Below, piece after piece: positions 8,948 to 15,998 of a stretch of 26,989 nucleotides of DNA. A model generated the notes under the pieces. That model searched no databases. It was not told the DNA's origin and saw only the letters and a list, made by a program, of their open reading frames with translations. The DNA is taken from contig JAEZIQ010000153.1 of assembly GCA_023436605.1 (NCBI GenBank), positions 1-26,989 on the forward strand, given 5' to 3'. The DNA is from Actinomycetes bacterium. Its GTDB lineage: Bacteria; Actinomycetota; Thermoleophilia; Solirubrobacterales; 70-9. Made by a program: the position numbers and the translations under genes. Every line of letters starts with the position of its first letter. Position 1 is the stretch's first letter.

Positions 8948-9688
8948 TCAGGCGAGGAGCGAGGGGATTGCGGCGACCCCGTCGCGACTGGCGCGGACCG
9001 GTTCGGCGCCGGGAACCCGGTCGACGACCGCTTCGGCCGCCTTCTCGAGCAGTCCCGGGGTCGAAGGAAGCGTGACCACCGTGACATCGGCCTCCAGCCC
9101 GGCCAGGCGAACCGGATCAAGCGGCCAGGCCGGGACTGCCGGAATCTCGACCAGGAACGATCTCGCTGCCGTGGGCCCACGATCCGCGTAATCGGCGAAA
9201 CGCTCGGCCCCGATGCCGAGAGTGTGGAGTTCCCCGGCCAGGAAAAGCTCGTAGGCAGCCAGCTCCCCGCCCTCGGCTGCCGCCGTTCGGATCGCGTCGA
9301 CGTCGGCCGACATGCCCTCGGTTGCAGCGCTTATCGCCCCGAAGACCGGTGGTTCGATCAGCAAGGCGCGGTCCACCAGCTCCGGATCGGCCAGGCAAAG
9401 TTCGAGGGCGACGACGGCCCCGAAGCCGAGCCCGATCGCGGTAACTGGGCCGGGATCGATTTCGCGCAGCAGCGCGGCGATCTCGATCGACTGTTCGGCG
9501 ATCGAGGTGCGGCGGTACTCGTCGGCCGGAACCGACTCGCCCCAGCCGCGACGGTCGGGCGTGATCAGCCGCCAGCTGCCGGCCAGTGAACCGACCGCCT
9601 CGTCGAAAACCGATGAGTCGGTTCCGGTGCCGTGGATCAGCAGGACCGGCGGCCCGGCGCCGCGGTCGATGAAGTGGAGATCGCTCAG
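8948..9688 (-). CDS. Alpha/beta-hydrolase-fold protein lacking catalytic residues
   Basis: A 246-residue protein with the N-terminal half of an alpha/beta hydrolase: strand and oxyanion-loop motif VLLIHGTGTDSS (about residues 15-26), LITPDRRGWGES (41-52), and the nucleophile elbow, which reads AIGLGFGAV instead of GxSxG. The codon at residue 88 is GGC (Gly) where AGC would give the usual serine. No GHxxxxE-type catalytic histidine is visible near the C-terminus. There is no ATG, GTG or TTG in the first 100 or so codons; the frame most likely starts with CTG at 9688, whose CTGA overlaps the stop of the upstream 89-residue gene (coupled initiation). A -1 frameshift from that gene is the alternative. 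A start at the GTG of residue 105 (9376) would remove half of the fold. Confidence 0.68.
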   Translation of the reverse strand: MSDLHFIDRGAGPPVLLIHGTGTDSSVFDEAVGSLAGSWRLITPDRRGWGESVPADEYRRTSIAEQSIEIAALLREIDPGPVTAIGLGFGAVVALELCLADPELVDRALLIEPPVFGAISAATEGMSADVDAIRTAAAEGGELAAYELFLAGELHTLGIGAERFADYADRGPTAARSFLVEIPAVPAWPLDPVRLAGLEADVTVVTLPSTPGLLEKAAEAVVDRVPGAEPVRASRDGVAAIPSLLA

Positions 9689-9954
9689 CGGAGTCCCTGG
9701 CGGGCTTCCCGGACCAGGGTCACTGCTTCGGGAAAGACCACGCGGATCGCGTCGCGCACCTGCATCGCCTGCTCGTCGGAGCTGCCGGTCAGGTTGAGCC
9801 GGCCGATCGAGGCGACGGTCATTTCGACCGCGAGCCTGATCGCGTTGTCGGCCCAGGCAACTTCCTGGGAGGACTGCATCTGGTCAGCCATCTCCTGCAT
9901 CCGCTGCCGCAGCTCGTCGGGGTCACCAAACATGTTGAACGGGGAACCTTCCAT
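9685..9954 (-). CDS. Small helical protein of unknown function (89 aa)
   Basis: An 89-residue soluble, largely alpha-helical protein, methionine- and glutamine-rich near the start (RQRMQEMADQMQ), with no recognised domain. The ATG at 9954 lies 6 bases after a TAGATT box and has no ribosome binding site. Its TGA overlaps the inferred CTG start of the alpha/beta-hydrolase-like protein, so the two are probably made together and may act together. Confidence 0.75.
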   Translation of the reverse strand: MEGSPFNMFGDPDELRQRMQEMADQMQSSQEVAWADNAIRLAVEMTVASIGRLNLTGSSDEQAMQVRDAIRVVFPEAVTLVREARQGLR

Positions 9955-9966
9955 GAGACCAATCTA
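9955..9966 (-). promoter_or_regulatory. Leaderless-type -10 box
   Basis: On the minus strand TAGATT (9961-9966) is followed by 6 bases and then the ATG at 9954, with no ribosome binding site. Confidence 0.6.
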
Positions 9967-10041
9967 GCGACCCGCGGGCCTCGGCCGAAGGCTGTCACCA
10001 AATCGTTGCACCCGTAGAGCCACACGTGAGCGATTGATCTC

Positions 10042-10053
10042 TAGCGTCGAACC
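10042..10053 (+). promoter_or_regulatory. Leaderless-type -10 box
   Basis: TAGCGT (10042-10047) lies 6 bases before the ATG at 10054. The promoter diverges from the TAGATT box at 9961-9966. Confidence 0.6.
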
Positions 10054-10713
10054 ATGGTGCCTTCAACGTCATCCGGCGAGCGGGGATCGGCCACCGTCGA
10101 GCAGGTCGGAGTCACCCTGCTGCTCGCCGCAGTCTTCGCGGTGCTGGTCGGACTCAACCTGGCCGGTCGGGACCCCGCCGGCCACGGGCTCGGAATCCGG
10201 ATCGCGAACCGGATCGCCTGCGGCCCCCGGGAACCCGGCGTCTGCCGGCAGCACCCGGCAGTCTCGGCCTACGGTTGGGAAATCGCCCGGGTCGTCCGCT
10301 GGCTCGCGCCGGAGCCGGTGGCCATGGCCGGTCCCGGCGGCGTCCTGCTTGCCCCGGTCGACTTCCGTTACTGCCAGCGGCCGAGCTGCGCGGTGCCGAC
10401 CGGTGACGGCCGCCTTACGACCGCGAACCGGCGACTCACCCTTTTCACCGAGGTTCAACGGATCGGCGCGAACGAAGGCTGGCGGATCACCTACTGGTTC
10501 TACCGGCCCTCGCTCGGATGGGAACGGACCGAAAAACTGGCCGGTCCGGCCGAGGTCGAAGCGGCCTCCGGAACCAGGGTTCTGCTCGAGGACAGCCCCC
10601 GACTGGTGCCGCTGGAGATCCTGCCGGGCCGCAACCACTACGACCTGCCGGCCGGCGACGAGCCTCCCTGGCGCTGGAAGGTCACCTCGAACTACGACGG
10701 CTGGTCGACCTGA
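10054..10713 (+). CDS. TadE-like / pseudopilin-like exported protein
   Basis: A 219-residue protein whose N-terminus has a prepilin-type signal: a short hydrophilic leader ending GERG, then SATVE with glutamate at +5 from the predicted cleavage after G11, followed by a hydrophobic helix (about residues 17-37). This is the arrangement of TadE-type pseudopilins of Tad/Flp pilus systems. The remainder is an extracellular domain with four cysteines (in IACG, GVCR, RYCQ and PSCA) that could form disulfides. No prepilin peptidase, TadA ATPase or TadB/C gene lies in this window, so it is an orphan here. The C-terminal domain is not recognised. Confidence 0.72.
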   Translation: MVPSTSSGERGSATVEQVGVTLLLAAVFAVLVGLNLAGRDPAGHGLGIRIANRIACGPREPGVCRQHPAVSAYGWEIARVVRWLAPEPVAMAGPGGVLLAPVDFRYCQRPSCAVPTGDGRLTTANRRLTLFTEVQRIGANEGWRITYWFYRPSLGWERTEKLAGPAEVEAASGTRVLLEDSPRLVPLEILPGRNHYDLPAGDEPPWRWKVTSNYDGWST

Positions 10714-10718
10714 CGAAG

Positions 10719-10765
10719 TTCTGGCTGCAGAAAAGTGCCTAGTGCGAACAAAACTGCAGCCAGAA
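10719..10765. terminator. Perfect 12-bp inverted repeat between convergent genes
   Basis: TTCTGGCTGCAG (10719-10730) and CTGCAGCCAGAA (10754-10765) are perfect reverse complements around a 23-base A-rich loop, lying between two convergent stop codons. There is no T-run on either side, so if it terminates transcription it is not a classical intrinsic terminator. Confidence 0.5.
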
Positions 10766-10779
10766 TCCGCTCCAGCCGA

Positions 10780-11691
10780 CTACCAGACGGCGTCGTGTTC
10801 TTCCATCACCCCGGCAGCGGAAGCAATCTCCATGCCGTCGAGCCGACCGGTGAAGGTGCCGAAGCGGTGGACGTAATTGGAGCGGATCAGTCCGAAATTG
10901 TCACGGCGGCGGCGCTCGGCGCCCCCGGAGTTGAAGCGCAGCCCGGGACCGTCGACGTCGCCCTCGAAGCTCACCGCCTCAAGCCCGTCGAACCGGACCG
11001 GGGCAGGCTCGTGGGGCACGCCGTCAACCCAGACCGCCCTCTCGCTGCGGACCGGGGCGTCGTTGATTCCTTCGGTCAGGTTCCAGCCCAGGGCGCGGCC
11101 GTCGGCGGCGATGCCGATTCCCGCCGACCAGAACCAGGCGGTCTGTCGGGCGTGAAAACCCGCCGACTCGTCGTCGACCCCGAAACCGTCGACCTTGAAA
11201 ACCTTGCCCGCCGCTTCGATCGTGCCGTTGACGGGGACGCCAGCTCGCTTGCGGGTCCAGCCCCAGGCGCGACCGGAGGGGCTGACCACCTCGATCGGTT
11301 CGGACTCGCCGAATCGCAGGTCGGCCTTGACCTCGTCGGTTCGGATCTGGACCCGGGGGCCATCGAGAACGACTTCGGGCCTTCCCGGCCGCAGGCGGGT
11401 GTGTTCGAAAACCCTGCTCTCGCCGCGGTCGGCGGTCCGGTCCCAGACCGACCAGAAAGTGTGGTCGAAGATCCCGATCCGGACGACGGCGGCGCAGAGC
11501 ATCACCTCGTCTCCGTAGAAGCCGACGTAGCGCCACACCTTGCGTGCCTGACGACCCTGGAAGAGCGGCAGCCGGGCCGGAGGAAGCGGCAGATCGGGGC
11601 GGCCTTCACCCGGCCCCCGCCAGGAAAGCGGCCCGCCAGCTGGGACTTCCGGCTGGTTCGCAGAGGCTGCGGAAGGGATCGTGCCTGCCAT
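10780..11691 (-). CDS. DUF2804-family protein
   Basis: A 303-residue protein that matches my recollection of DUF2804: the ARKVWRYVGFYGDEVMLCAA segment, GWNLTEGINDAPVRSERAVW, and the C-terminal GVMEEHDAVW. The family is a lipocalin-like beta-rich group of unknown biochemical role. The ATG at 11691 lies 8 bases after a TAGTGT box with no ribosome binding site. It diverges from the sulfotransferase, the two start codons being 21 bases apart and sharing one symmetric -10 box. Confidence 0.85.
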   Translation of the reverse strand: MAGTIPSAASANQPEVPAGGPLSWRGPGEGRPDLPLPPARLPLFQGRQARKVWRYVGFYGDEVMLCAAVVRIGIFDHTFWSVWDRTADRGESRVFEHTRLRPGRPEVVLDGPRVQIRTDEVKADLRFGESEPIEVVSPSGRAWGWTRKRAGVPVNGTIEAAGKVFKVDGFGVDDESAGFHARQTAWFWSAGIGIAADGRALGWNLTEGINDAPVRSERAVWVDGVPHEPAPVRFDGLEAVSFEGDVDGPGLRFNSGGAERRRRDNFGLIRSNYVHRFGTFTGRLDGMEIASAAGVMEEHDAVW

Positions 11692-11712
11692 TCCCGGCTA
11701 CACTACTCCGCC
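11692..11712. promoter_or_regulatory. Bidirectional leaderless promoter, shared TACACTA box
   Basis: The whole intergenic region is 21 bases. Its central 7-mer TACACTA (11699-11705) gives TACACT on the plus strand, 8 bases before the GTG at 11713, and TAGTGT on the minus strand, 8 bases before the ATG at 11691. Confidence 0.62.
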
Positions 11713-12705
11713 GTGTCTGAAACCGCCGATACAAACGTGACCGCCCCCGAGGCCACCTACGACCCCGCCGACGACGCGATGTGCAGCCGCGCCCGCGAGC
11801 GCTTCACATCCGATCGCAACCGCCGCCTGCCGCGCCGCAACAGCAAGACTGCGACCCTGCCGAACATGATCATCATCGGCGGGCTCAAGTGTGGAACGAC
11901 GTCGATCCATCATTACCTCGGCCTCCACCCGGAGATCCACATGTCGAAGCCGAAGGAATTGAATTTCTTCGCCGCCGAACAGAACTGGGATCTCGGCTTC
12001 GACTGGTACGAGAACCGCTTTGACAGCTCGGTCAAGATCAACGGCGAGTCCTCTCCGCACTACACCAACCGGCCTCGCTTCAACGGCGTTGCCGAGCGGA
12101 TTCACAAGCACATCCCCGACGTGAAGCTGATCTACATGGTCCGCGACCCGATCAAGCGGATCCTCTCGCACTGGGTCCACGCGACTGGCGCCGGCTACGA
12201 AACCCGCGAGTTCGTCGAAACCCTTTCGCTGCCCGACACTTCCTATATCCAGCGCTCCCAGTACTGGATGCAGCTGCAGCCCTACCTCGAGTACTTCGAC
12301 CGCGACCAGATCGAGTTGATCACCCAGGAGGACCTCGGCAAGAAGCGCGACGAGACGATGCGCCAGGCTTTCCGTTACCTGGGTGTCGATGAGATCTTCA
12401 CCTCCGAGCAGTGGGACCGCCAGTGGGAGAAGTCGGCCGCCAAGCAGGACGACAAGTACCAGTTCATGGAGAAGCTGATCAAGCTTCCTGGCTTCCGTTC
12501 ATTCGACCGGAATTTCGACCGGCTGCCGGAATCGATGCGCTGGATGGTCGAGAAGATCGTCCATGACCCGGATAAGCCCCCGGCCCCCAAGCCGGAGATT
12601 CCGGACGACCTGATGGAAGTCCTCAAAGGTCGGTTCCGGGAGGACGTCGCCAACCTGAAGGAGTGGTCCGGCCGCGACTTCGACGGCTGGCACGATTACT
12701 CCTGA
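11713..12705 (+). CDS. PAPS-dependent sulfotransferase
   Basis: A 330-residue cytoplasmic enzyme expected to transfer sulfate from PAPS to a hydroxyl acceptor. The 5'-phosphosulfate loop is IIIGGLKCGTTSIHHYL (K59) and the 3'-phosphate motif is LIYMVRDPIKRILSHW (R144, S152), both at normal positions for the Sulfotransfer_1/3 families. The acceptor (carbohydrate, lipid or peptide) cannot be told. The frame is open far upstream, antisense to the DUF2804 gene, but the GTG at 11713 lies 8 bases after a TACACT box and removes that overlap. No PAPS-synthesis genes are in the window. Confidence 0.88.
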   Translation: MSETADTNVTAPEATYDPADDAMCSRARERFTSDRNRRLPRRNSKTATLPNMIIIGGLKCGTTSIHHYLGLHPEIHMSKPKELNFFAAEQNWDLGFDWYENRFDSSVKINGESSPHYTNRPRFNGVAERIHKHIPDVKLIYMVRDPIKRILSHWVHATGAGYETREFVETLSLPDTSYIQRSQYWMQLQPYLEYFDRDQIELITQEDLGKKRDETMRQAFRYLGVDEIFTSEQWDRQWEKSAAKQDDKYQFMEKLIKLPGFRSFDRNFDRLPESMRWMVEKIVHDPDKPPAPKPEIPDDLMEVLKGRFREDVANLKEWSGRDFDGWHDYS

Positions 12706-12729
12706 CCGATTGGCCCGGAAGGCGCCGGG

Positions 12730-12741
12730 TAACGTAGCGAC
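12730..12741 (+). promoter_or_regulatory. Leaderless-type -10 box
   Basis: TAACGT (12730-12735) lies 6 bases before the ATG at 12742. There is no ribosome binding site. Confidence 0.6.
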
Positions 12742-13470
12742 ATGCGCCGACTGACCCCGGACCCCGGTCCGACCGACCTAGAGTCCGAGCTGGAGGCCTG
12801 CCGGCCATTCGGAAAGGCCCGCGAGGACCGCCCCTGGGTCGCGGCAAACATGATCACCACCCTGGACGGCAGGGCGGCGATCTCCGGCCGATCGAAAGAT
12901 CTCGGCTCGCAGGCCGACACCGAGCATCTGCTCGGCCTGAGGACACGTTTCGACGCCGTGATGATCGGGGGCGGAACGATGCGCGCCGAACGTTACGGCC
13001 GGATCATCTCCCGCCCGGAGTACCGGGCAAAGAGGGAGGCGGCCGGGCTCGAGGCCGACGCCCTGGCGGTGATCATCAGCGGTGACCTCGATCTTCCCTT
13101 CGACGCCCCGCTTTTCACCGACGGCAACGGGCGGGTGGTGATCTTCACGCGCAAGCCGTCCGCCCCGGAAACCGAGACCCCGGTCGAACTGGTGACGATC
13201 GACGGGCTGATCAACGCGGCCGACGTCCTCGCCCACCTTCGCCGGGAGGAAGGTGTGCGGGCTCTGCTTTGCGAAGGCGGACCCACCCTTTTTGGTCAAT
13301 TGGTCTCCGCGAAGCTTCTCGATGAACTCTTCCTCACGATCACCCCGGTCGCGACTGGCGGCGACGCTCCGCACATCCTCGAGGGAAATTTGCCCGAGGA
13401 GGCCCGTTTCGAACTGGCCACGCTGAACGAGGCCGAGGGCGATCTTTTCGCCCGTTACCTGCTGCGCTGA
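12742..13470 (+). CDS. RibD C-terminal-type reductase (dihydrofolate reductase fold)
   Basis: A 242-residue NADPH-dependent reductase of the RibD_C family. Visible motifs are ANMITTLDGRAAISGRS near residue 35, DAVMIGGGTMRAERYG (about 72-87), RALLCEGGPTLFGQL (about 174-188) and FLTITPVATGGDAP (about 197-210). There is no deaminase domain. In riboflavin synthesis such a protein reduces the ribosyl-aminouracil intermediate, but stand-alone homologues are numerous and many have other or unknown substrates. No other rib genes are nearby. The ATG at 12742 is placed by the TAACGT box. Confidence 0.85.
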   Translation: MRRLTPDPGPTDLESELEACRPFGKAREDRPWVAANMITTLDGRAAISGRSKDLGSQADTEHLLGLRTRFDAVMIGGGTMRAERYGRIISRPEYRAKREAAGLEADALAVIISGDLDLPFDAPLFTDGNGRVVIFTRKPSAPETETPVELVTIDGLINAADVLAHLRREEGVRALLCEGGPTLFGQLVSAKLLDELFLTITPVATGGDAPHILEGNLPEEARFELATLNEAEGDLFARYLLR

Positions 13471-13530
13471 GACTCGTCGGTTTCAACGAAAGATCGCGGC
13501 CATCCAGCGCTGCAACAGATCGGCGAGTAG

Positions 13531-13543
13531 TAGCGTCCCGGCC
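13531..13543 (+). promoter_or_regulatory. Leaderless-type -10 box
   Basis: TAGCGT (13531-13536) lies 7 bases before the ATG at 13544, with no ribosome binding site. The same hexamer occurs at 10042 and, on the minus strand, at 8222. Confidence 0.6.
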
Positions 13544-14779
13544 ATGGATTTTGATGCCGGTTCCGAAGTTGAAGGGCTCCTCGAGCGCGTTCGCGCATTC
13601 ATGGACGAACACATCTATCCGCGTGAGGCGGAACTTCACCAGGCGCTCGACGACGAAGTGAAGCCCGGGGTCGCCTACCCCGCCGAACTGGTGGAGATCC
13701 GCGAGAAGGCAAAGGCTGAAGGCCTCTGGAACCTGTTCCTGCCCGACGAGGAGTACGGGGCCGGTCTCAACAACTGGCAGTACGCCTTCCTCTGCGAGGA
13801 GATGGGACGCAGCCCGCTAGTCGCCCCGATGGCCTTCAACTGCTCGGCCCCGGACACCGGCAACAGCGAGATCCTGCTTGAGCACGGCACCGATGAGCAG
13901 AAAGACCGCTACCTGGCGCCTCTGCTCGAAGGCTCGATCCGCAGCTGCTTTTCGATGACCGAACCGGATACCGCCGGTTCCGATCCCACCGGTCTGGCCG
14001 CGCGGGCCGATCTCGACGGTGACGAATGGGTGATCAACGGACACAAGTGGTTCACCTCCGGTGCGATCGGTGCCGAGTTTGCGATCGCCATGGTCAACAC
14101 AGAGCAGACCGACAATCCCTACGCGAACGCCTCGATGATCATCGTGCCGGTCGATGCCCCGGGTTTCAACCTGATCCGGCCGGTACCGGTGATGGGCCAC
14201 GACAAGGGTCCGGGTCACGCCGAGATCAAGTACGAGGATTGCCGGGTGCCGAAGGAGAACCTGCTCGGAGCCCGGGCCGGCGGTTTCCTGATCGCCCAGG
14301 ACCGGCTCGGTCCGGGACGCATCCATCACTGCATGCGCGCGATCGGCACCGCTGAACGGGCGCTGGAGATGATGTGCCTCAGGGCCGCCGACCGCGAGGC
14401 CTTCGGAGGCCCGCTCGCCGAGAAACAGTTCGTCCAGGACTTCATCGCCAAGTCACGGATGGAAATCGACCAGGCCCGGCTGCTTTCACTGAACGCCGCC
14501 TGGAAGATGGACACGATCGGCAAGCGCGCCGCGCGTCAGGAGATCTCGATGATCAAGGTGGTTGCCGCCAACATGGTCATGGATGTTCTCGATCGGGCGA
14601 TCCAGGTCCACGGGGCGCTCGGCATGACGGAAGACACGCCGCTGGCCGCGATGTGGCGTTACAGCCGCACCCTGCGGCTCGCCGACGGCCCCGACGAGGT
14701 CCACAAAATGGTCATCGCAAGGCGAGAGGTCGGCCGCTTCCAAAAGAAACGAGCCGAACGAGAAGCCACCCCCGCCTAA
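13544..14779 (+). CDS. Acyl-CoA dehydrogenase, ACAD10/11-like
   Basis: A 411-residue FAD-dependent acyl-CoA dehydrogenase. Motifs are the FAD/substrate region CFSMTEPDTAGSDP (about 134-147), WVINGHKWFTSGA, and the C-terminal IQVHGALGMTEDTPL and LADGPDEVHKMVIARRE. The ADGPDEVH ending is typical of the ACAD10/ACAD11-like branch rather than classical chain-length enzymes. In that branch the dehydrogenase domain acts with an APH-type kinase on 4-hydroxyacyl-CoA, and here such a kinase is encoded convergently 126 bases away. The substrate is inferred, not shown. It starts 7 bases after a TAGCGT box. Confidence 0.92.
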   Translation: MDFDAGSEVEGLLERVRAFMDEHIYPREAELHQALDDEVKPGVAYPAELVEIREKAKAEGLWNLFLPDEEYGAGLNNWQYAFLCEEMGRSPLVAPMAFNCSAPDTGNSEILLEHGTDEQKDRYLAPLLEGSIRSCFSMTEPDTAGSDPTGLAARADLDGDEWVINGHKWFTSGAIGAEFAIAMVNTEQTDNPYANASMIIVPVDAPGFNLIRPVPVMGHDKGPGHAEIKYEDCRVPKENLLGARAGGFLIAQDRLGPGRIHHCMRAIGTAERALEMMCLRAADREAFGGPLAEKQFVQDFIAKSRMEIDQARLLSLNAAWKMDTIGKRAARQEISMIKVVAANMVMDVLDRAIQVHGALGMTEDTPLAAMWRYSRTLRLADGPDEVHKMVIARREVGRFQKKRAEREATPA

Positions 14780-14799
14780 CCGAGCCGCCACCCAACAGA

Positions 14800-14838
14800 G
14801 CCCCTCCCAACCATCACTTGTCCCGAAATGGGAGGGGC
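14800..14838. terminator. 10-bp perfect hairpin between convergent genes
   Basis: GCCCCTCCCA (14800-14809) and TGGGAGGGGC (14829-14838) form a perfect stem with a 19-base loop, 20 bases after the acyl-CoA dehydrogenase stop. It lacks a T-run. Confidence 0.55.
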
Positions 14839-14852
14839 GGGTTGAACATGGA

Positions 14853-14898
14853 GGGCGGGTCCGACCCCGCCCGACTCCTTATGTATTCGGACCCGCCC
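14853..14898. terminator. 12-bp perfect hairpin with a competing inner stem
   Basis: GGGCGGGTCCGA (14853-14864) pairs perfectly with TCGGACCCGCCC (14887-14898). The left arm can instead pair with CCCGCCC (14866-14872), making two mutually exclusive hairpins. It lies 8 bases past the kinase stop on the minus strand and may serve both convergent genes; it could also be a copy of a dispersed repeat. Confidence 0.55.
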
Positions 14899-14905
14899 GA
14901 CCCAC

Positions 14906-15943
14906 TTAAACCATGCGGTTGATGGCCTCGTCGGCCTGCCCGACCAGGAGGTCGATCGTGGCCTGGGAGCGCTCCACGACGTCGCCTACGTCTTCGCCGT
15001 ACTGGCCGGCGGCGAAGCGGGCGAGGACACCCTCGGCGATGATCGCGAGCTTCCAGAAGCCAAGCGCCACGAAGTAGTCGAGCTTGGAGATGTCCCGCCC
15101 GGTGATCCTGGCGTATAGATCAGCCAGCTCGACCCGCTTGGGAAAACCGGGCTCGACCGTGGCCGGGGTGATCAGCGGGATCTGCTCGTCGCCCGCCTCG
15201 CGCCAGTAGACCATGAGCAGGCCAAGGTCGGCCAGCGGCTCACCGATCGTGCATAGCTCCCAGTCCACCACTGCCGCAACCTCGCCGGTCGGGCTGTAGA
15301 TCACGTTGTCGAGCCTGTAGTCGCCATGTACCAGGGTCACCGCAGACTGCGGCGGTGCCAGCTCGACCAGGCGGGCGTGGACTTCCTCGACCAGCGGCAG
15401 CTCGCGGGTCTTTGACTTCTCCCACTGGCCTGACCAGCGCTTGAGCTGCCGCTGCACGTAGCCGTCGTGTCGACCGAGGTCGGAGAGACCGACCTTGTCG
15501 ACGTCGACCGAATGAATCTTCGCCATCGTCTCGACCAGGCCCTCGCCCAGTTGCCGACGGAGCTCTTCGGACGGGAAAGCGGCCGCCTGCTCGGGACCCC
15601 GGATCACCGGACCCTCGACGAACTCCATGACGTAGAACGGAGCGCCGGTCACTTCCTCGTCTTCGCAGTAGCCGACTACAGGCGGGACCGGAACGTCGGT
15701 ACCGCCGAGGGCGGTGACGACCCGGACCTCGCGGCCCATGTCATGGGCCGAACCGAGCGTCTTACCGAGCGGGGGCCGCCGCAGGACCCACCGGGAACCT
15801 GCCTGGTCGGTGACCAGATAGGTGAGGTTCGACATTCCTCCGTGAATCTTCTCGTAGTCGAGAGGTGGCTCAATCTCGATGACCCTCTCCCGAAACCACT
15901 CCTCCAGCGGACCGTGCGAAATTCCATCCGTTTGGGAATTCAT
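14906..15943 (-). CDS. APH-family phosphotransferase, ACAD10/11 or LvaA-like kinase
   Basis: A 345-residue cytoplasmic kinase of the aminoglycoside phosphotransferase/choline kinase fold. The catalytic Brenner motif is LVHGDYRLDNVIYS (H206, D208, N213) and the metal-binding segment is VVDWELCTIGEPLADLG (D227). The glycine-rich start GGMSNLTYLV and the lysine-poor VLRRPP region match the bacterial proteins annotated as phosphotransferase-family and related to the kinase domain of ACAD10/ACAD11. Those kinases phosphorylate 4-hydroxyacyl-CoA, helping the partner dehydrogenase isomerise it. I chose the ATG at 15943 over the one at 16000: a TAGTCT box lies 7 bases before it, and the longer form would overlap the divergent kinase promoter. 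Confidence 0.87.
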   Translation of the reverse strand: MNSQTDGISHGPLEEWFRERVIEIEPPLDYEKIHGGMSNLTYLVTDQAGSRWVLRRPPLGKTLGSAHDMGREVRVVTALGGTDVPVPPVVGYCEDEEVTGAPFYVMEFVEGPVIRGPEQAAAFPSEELRRQLGEGLVETMAKIHSVDVDKVGLSDLGRHDGYVQRQLKRWSGQWEKSKTRELPLVEEVHARLVELAPPQSAVTLVHGDYRLDNVIYSPTGEVAAVVDWELCTIGEPLADLGLLMVYWREAGDEQIPLITPATVEPGFPKRVELADLYARITGRDISKLDYFVALGFWKLAIIAEGVLARFAAGQYGEDVGDVVERSQATIDLLVGQADEAINRMV

Positions 15944-15956
15944 GTTGTGAAGACTA
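15944..15956 (-). promoter_or_regulatory. Leaderless-type -10 box
   Basis: On the minus strand TAGTCT (15951-15956) is followed by 7 bases and the ATG at 15943. There is no ribosome binding site. Confidence 0.6.
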
Positions 15957-15985
15957 TGAGGCGGGACAAATCGGGGGACGGCAGC

Positions 15986-15998
15986 TAATCTCTCCGCC
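15986..15998 (+). promoter_or_regulatory. Leaderless-type -10 box
   Basis: TAATCT (15986-15991) lies 7 bases before the ATG at 15999. A partial -35 (GGGACA, 15963-15968) is 17 bases upstream. Confidence 0.62.

Noticed and set aside
10735..12705. 656-codon frame joining antisense DUF2804 sequence to the sulfotransferase
   Set aside because: The upstream half is antisense to a recognisable gene, and the GTG at 11713 has a properly spaced -10 box.
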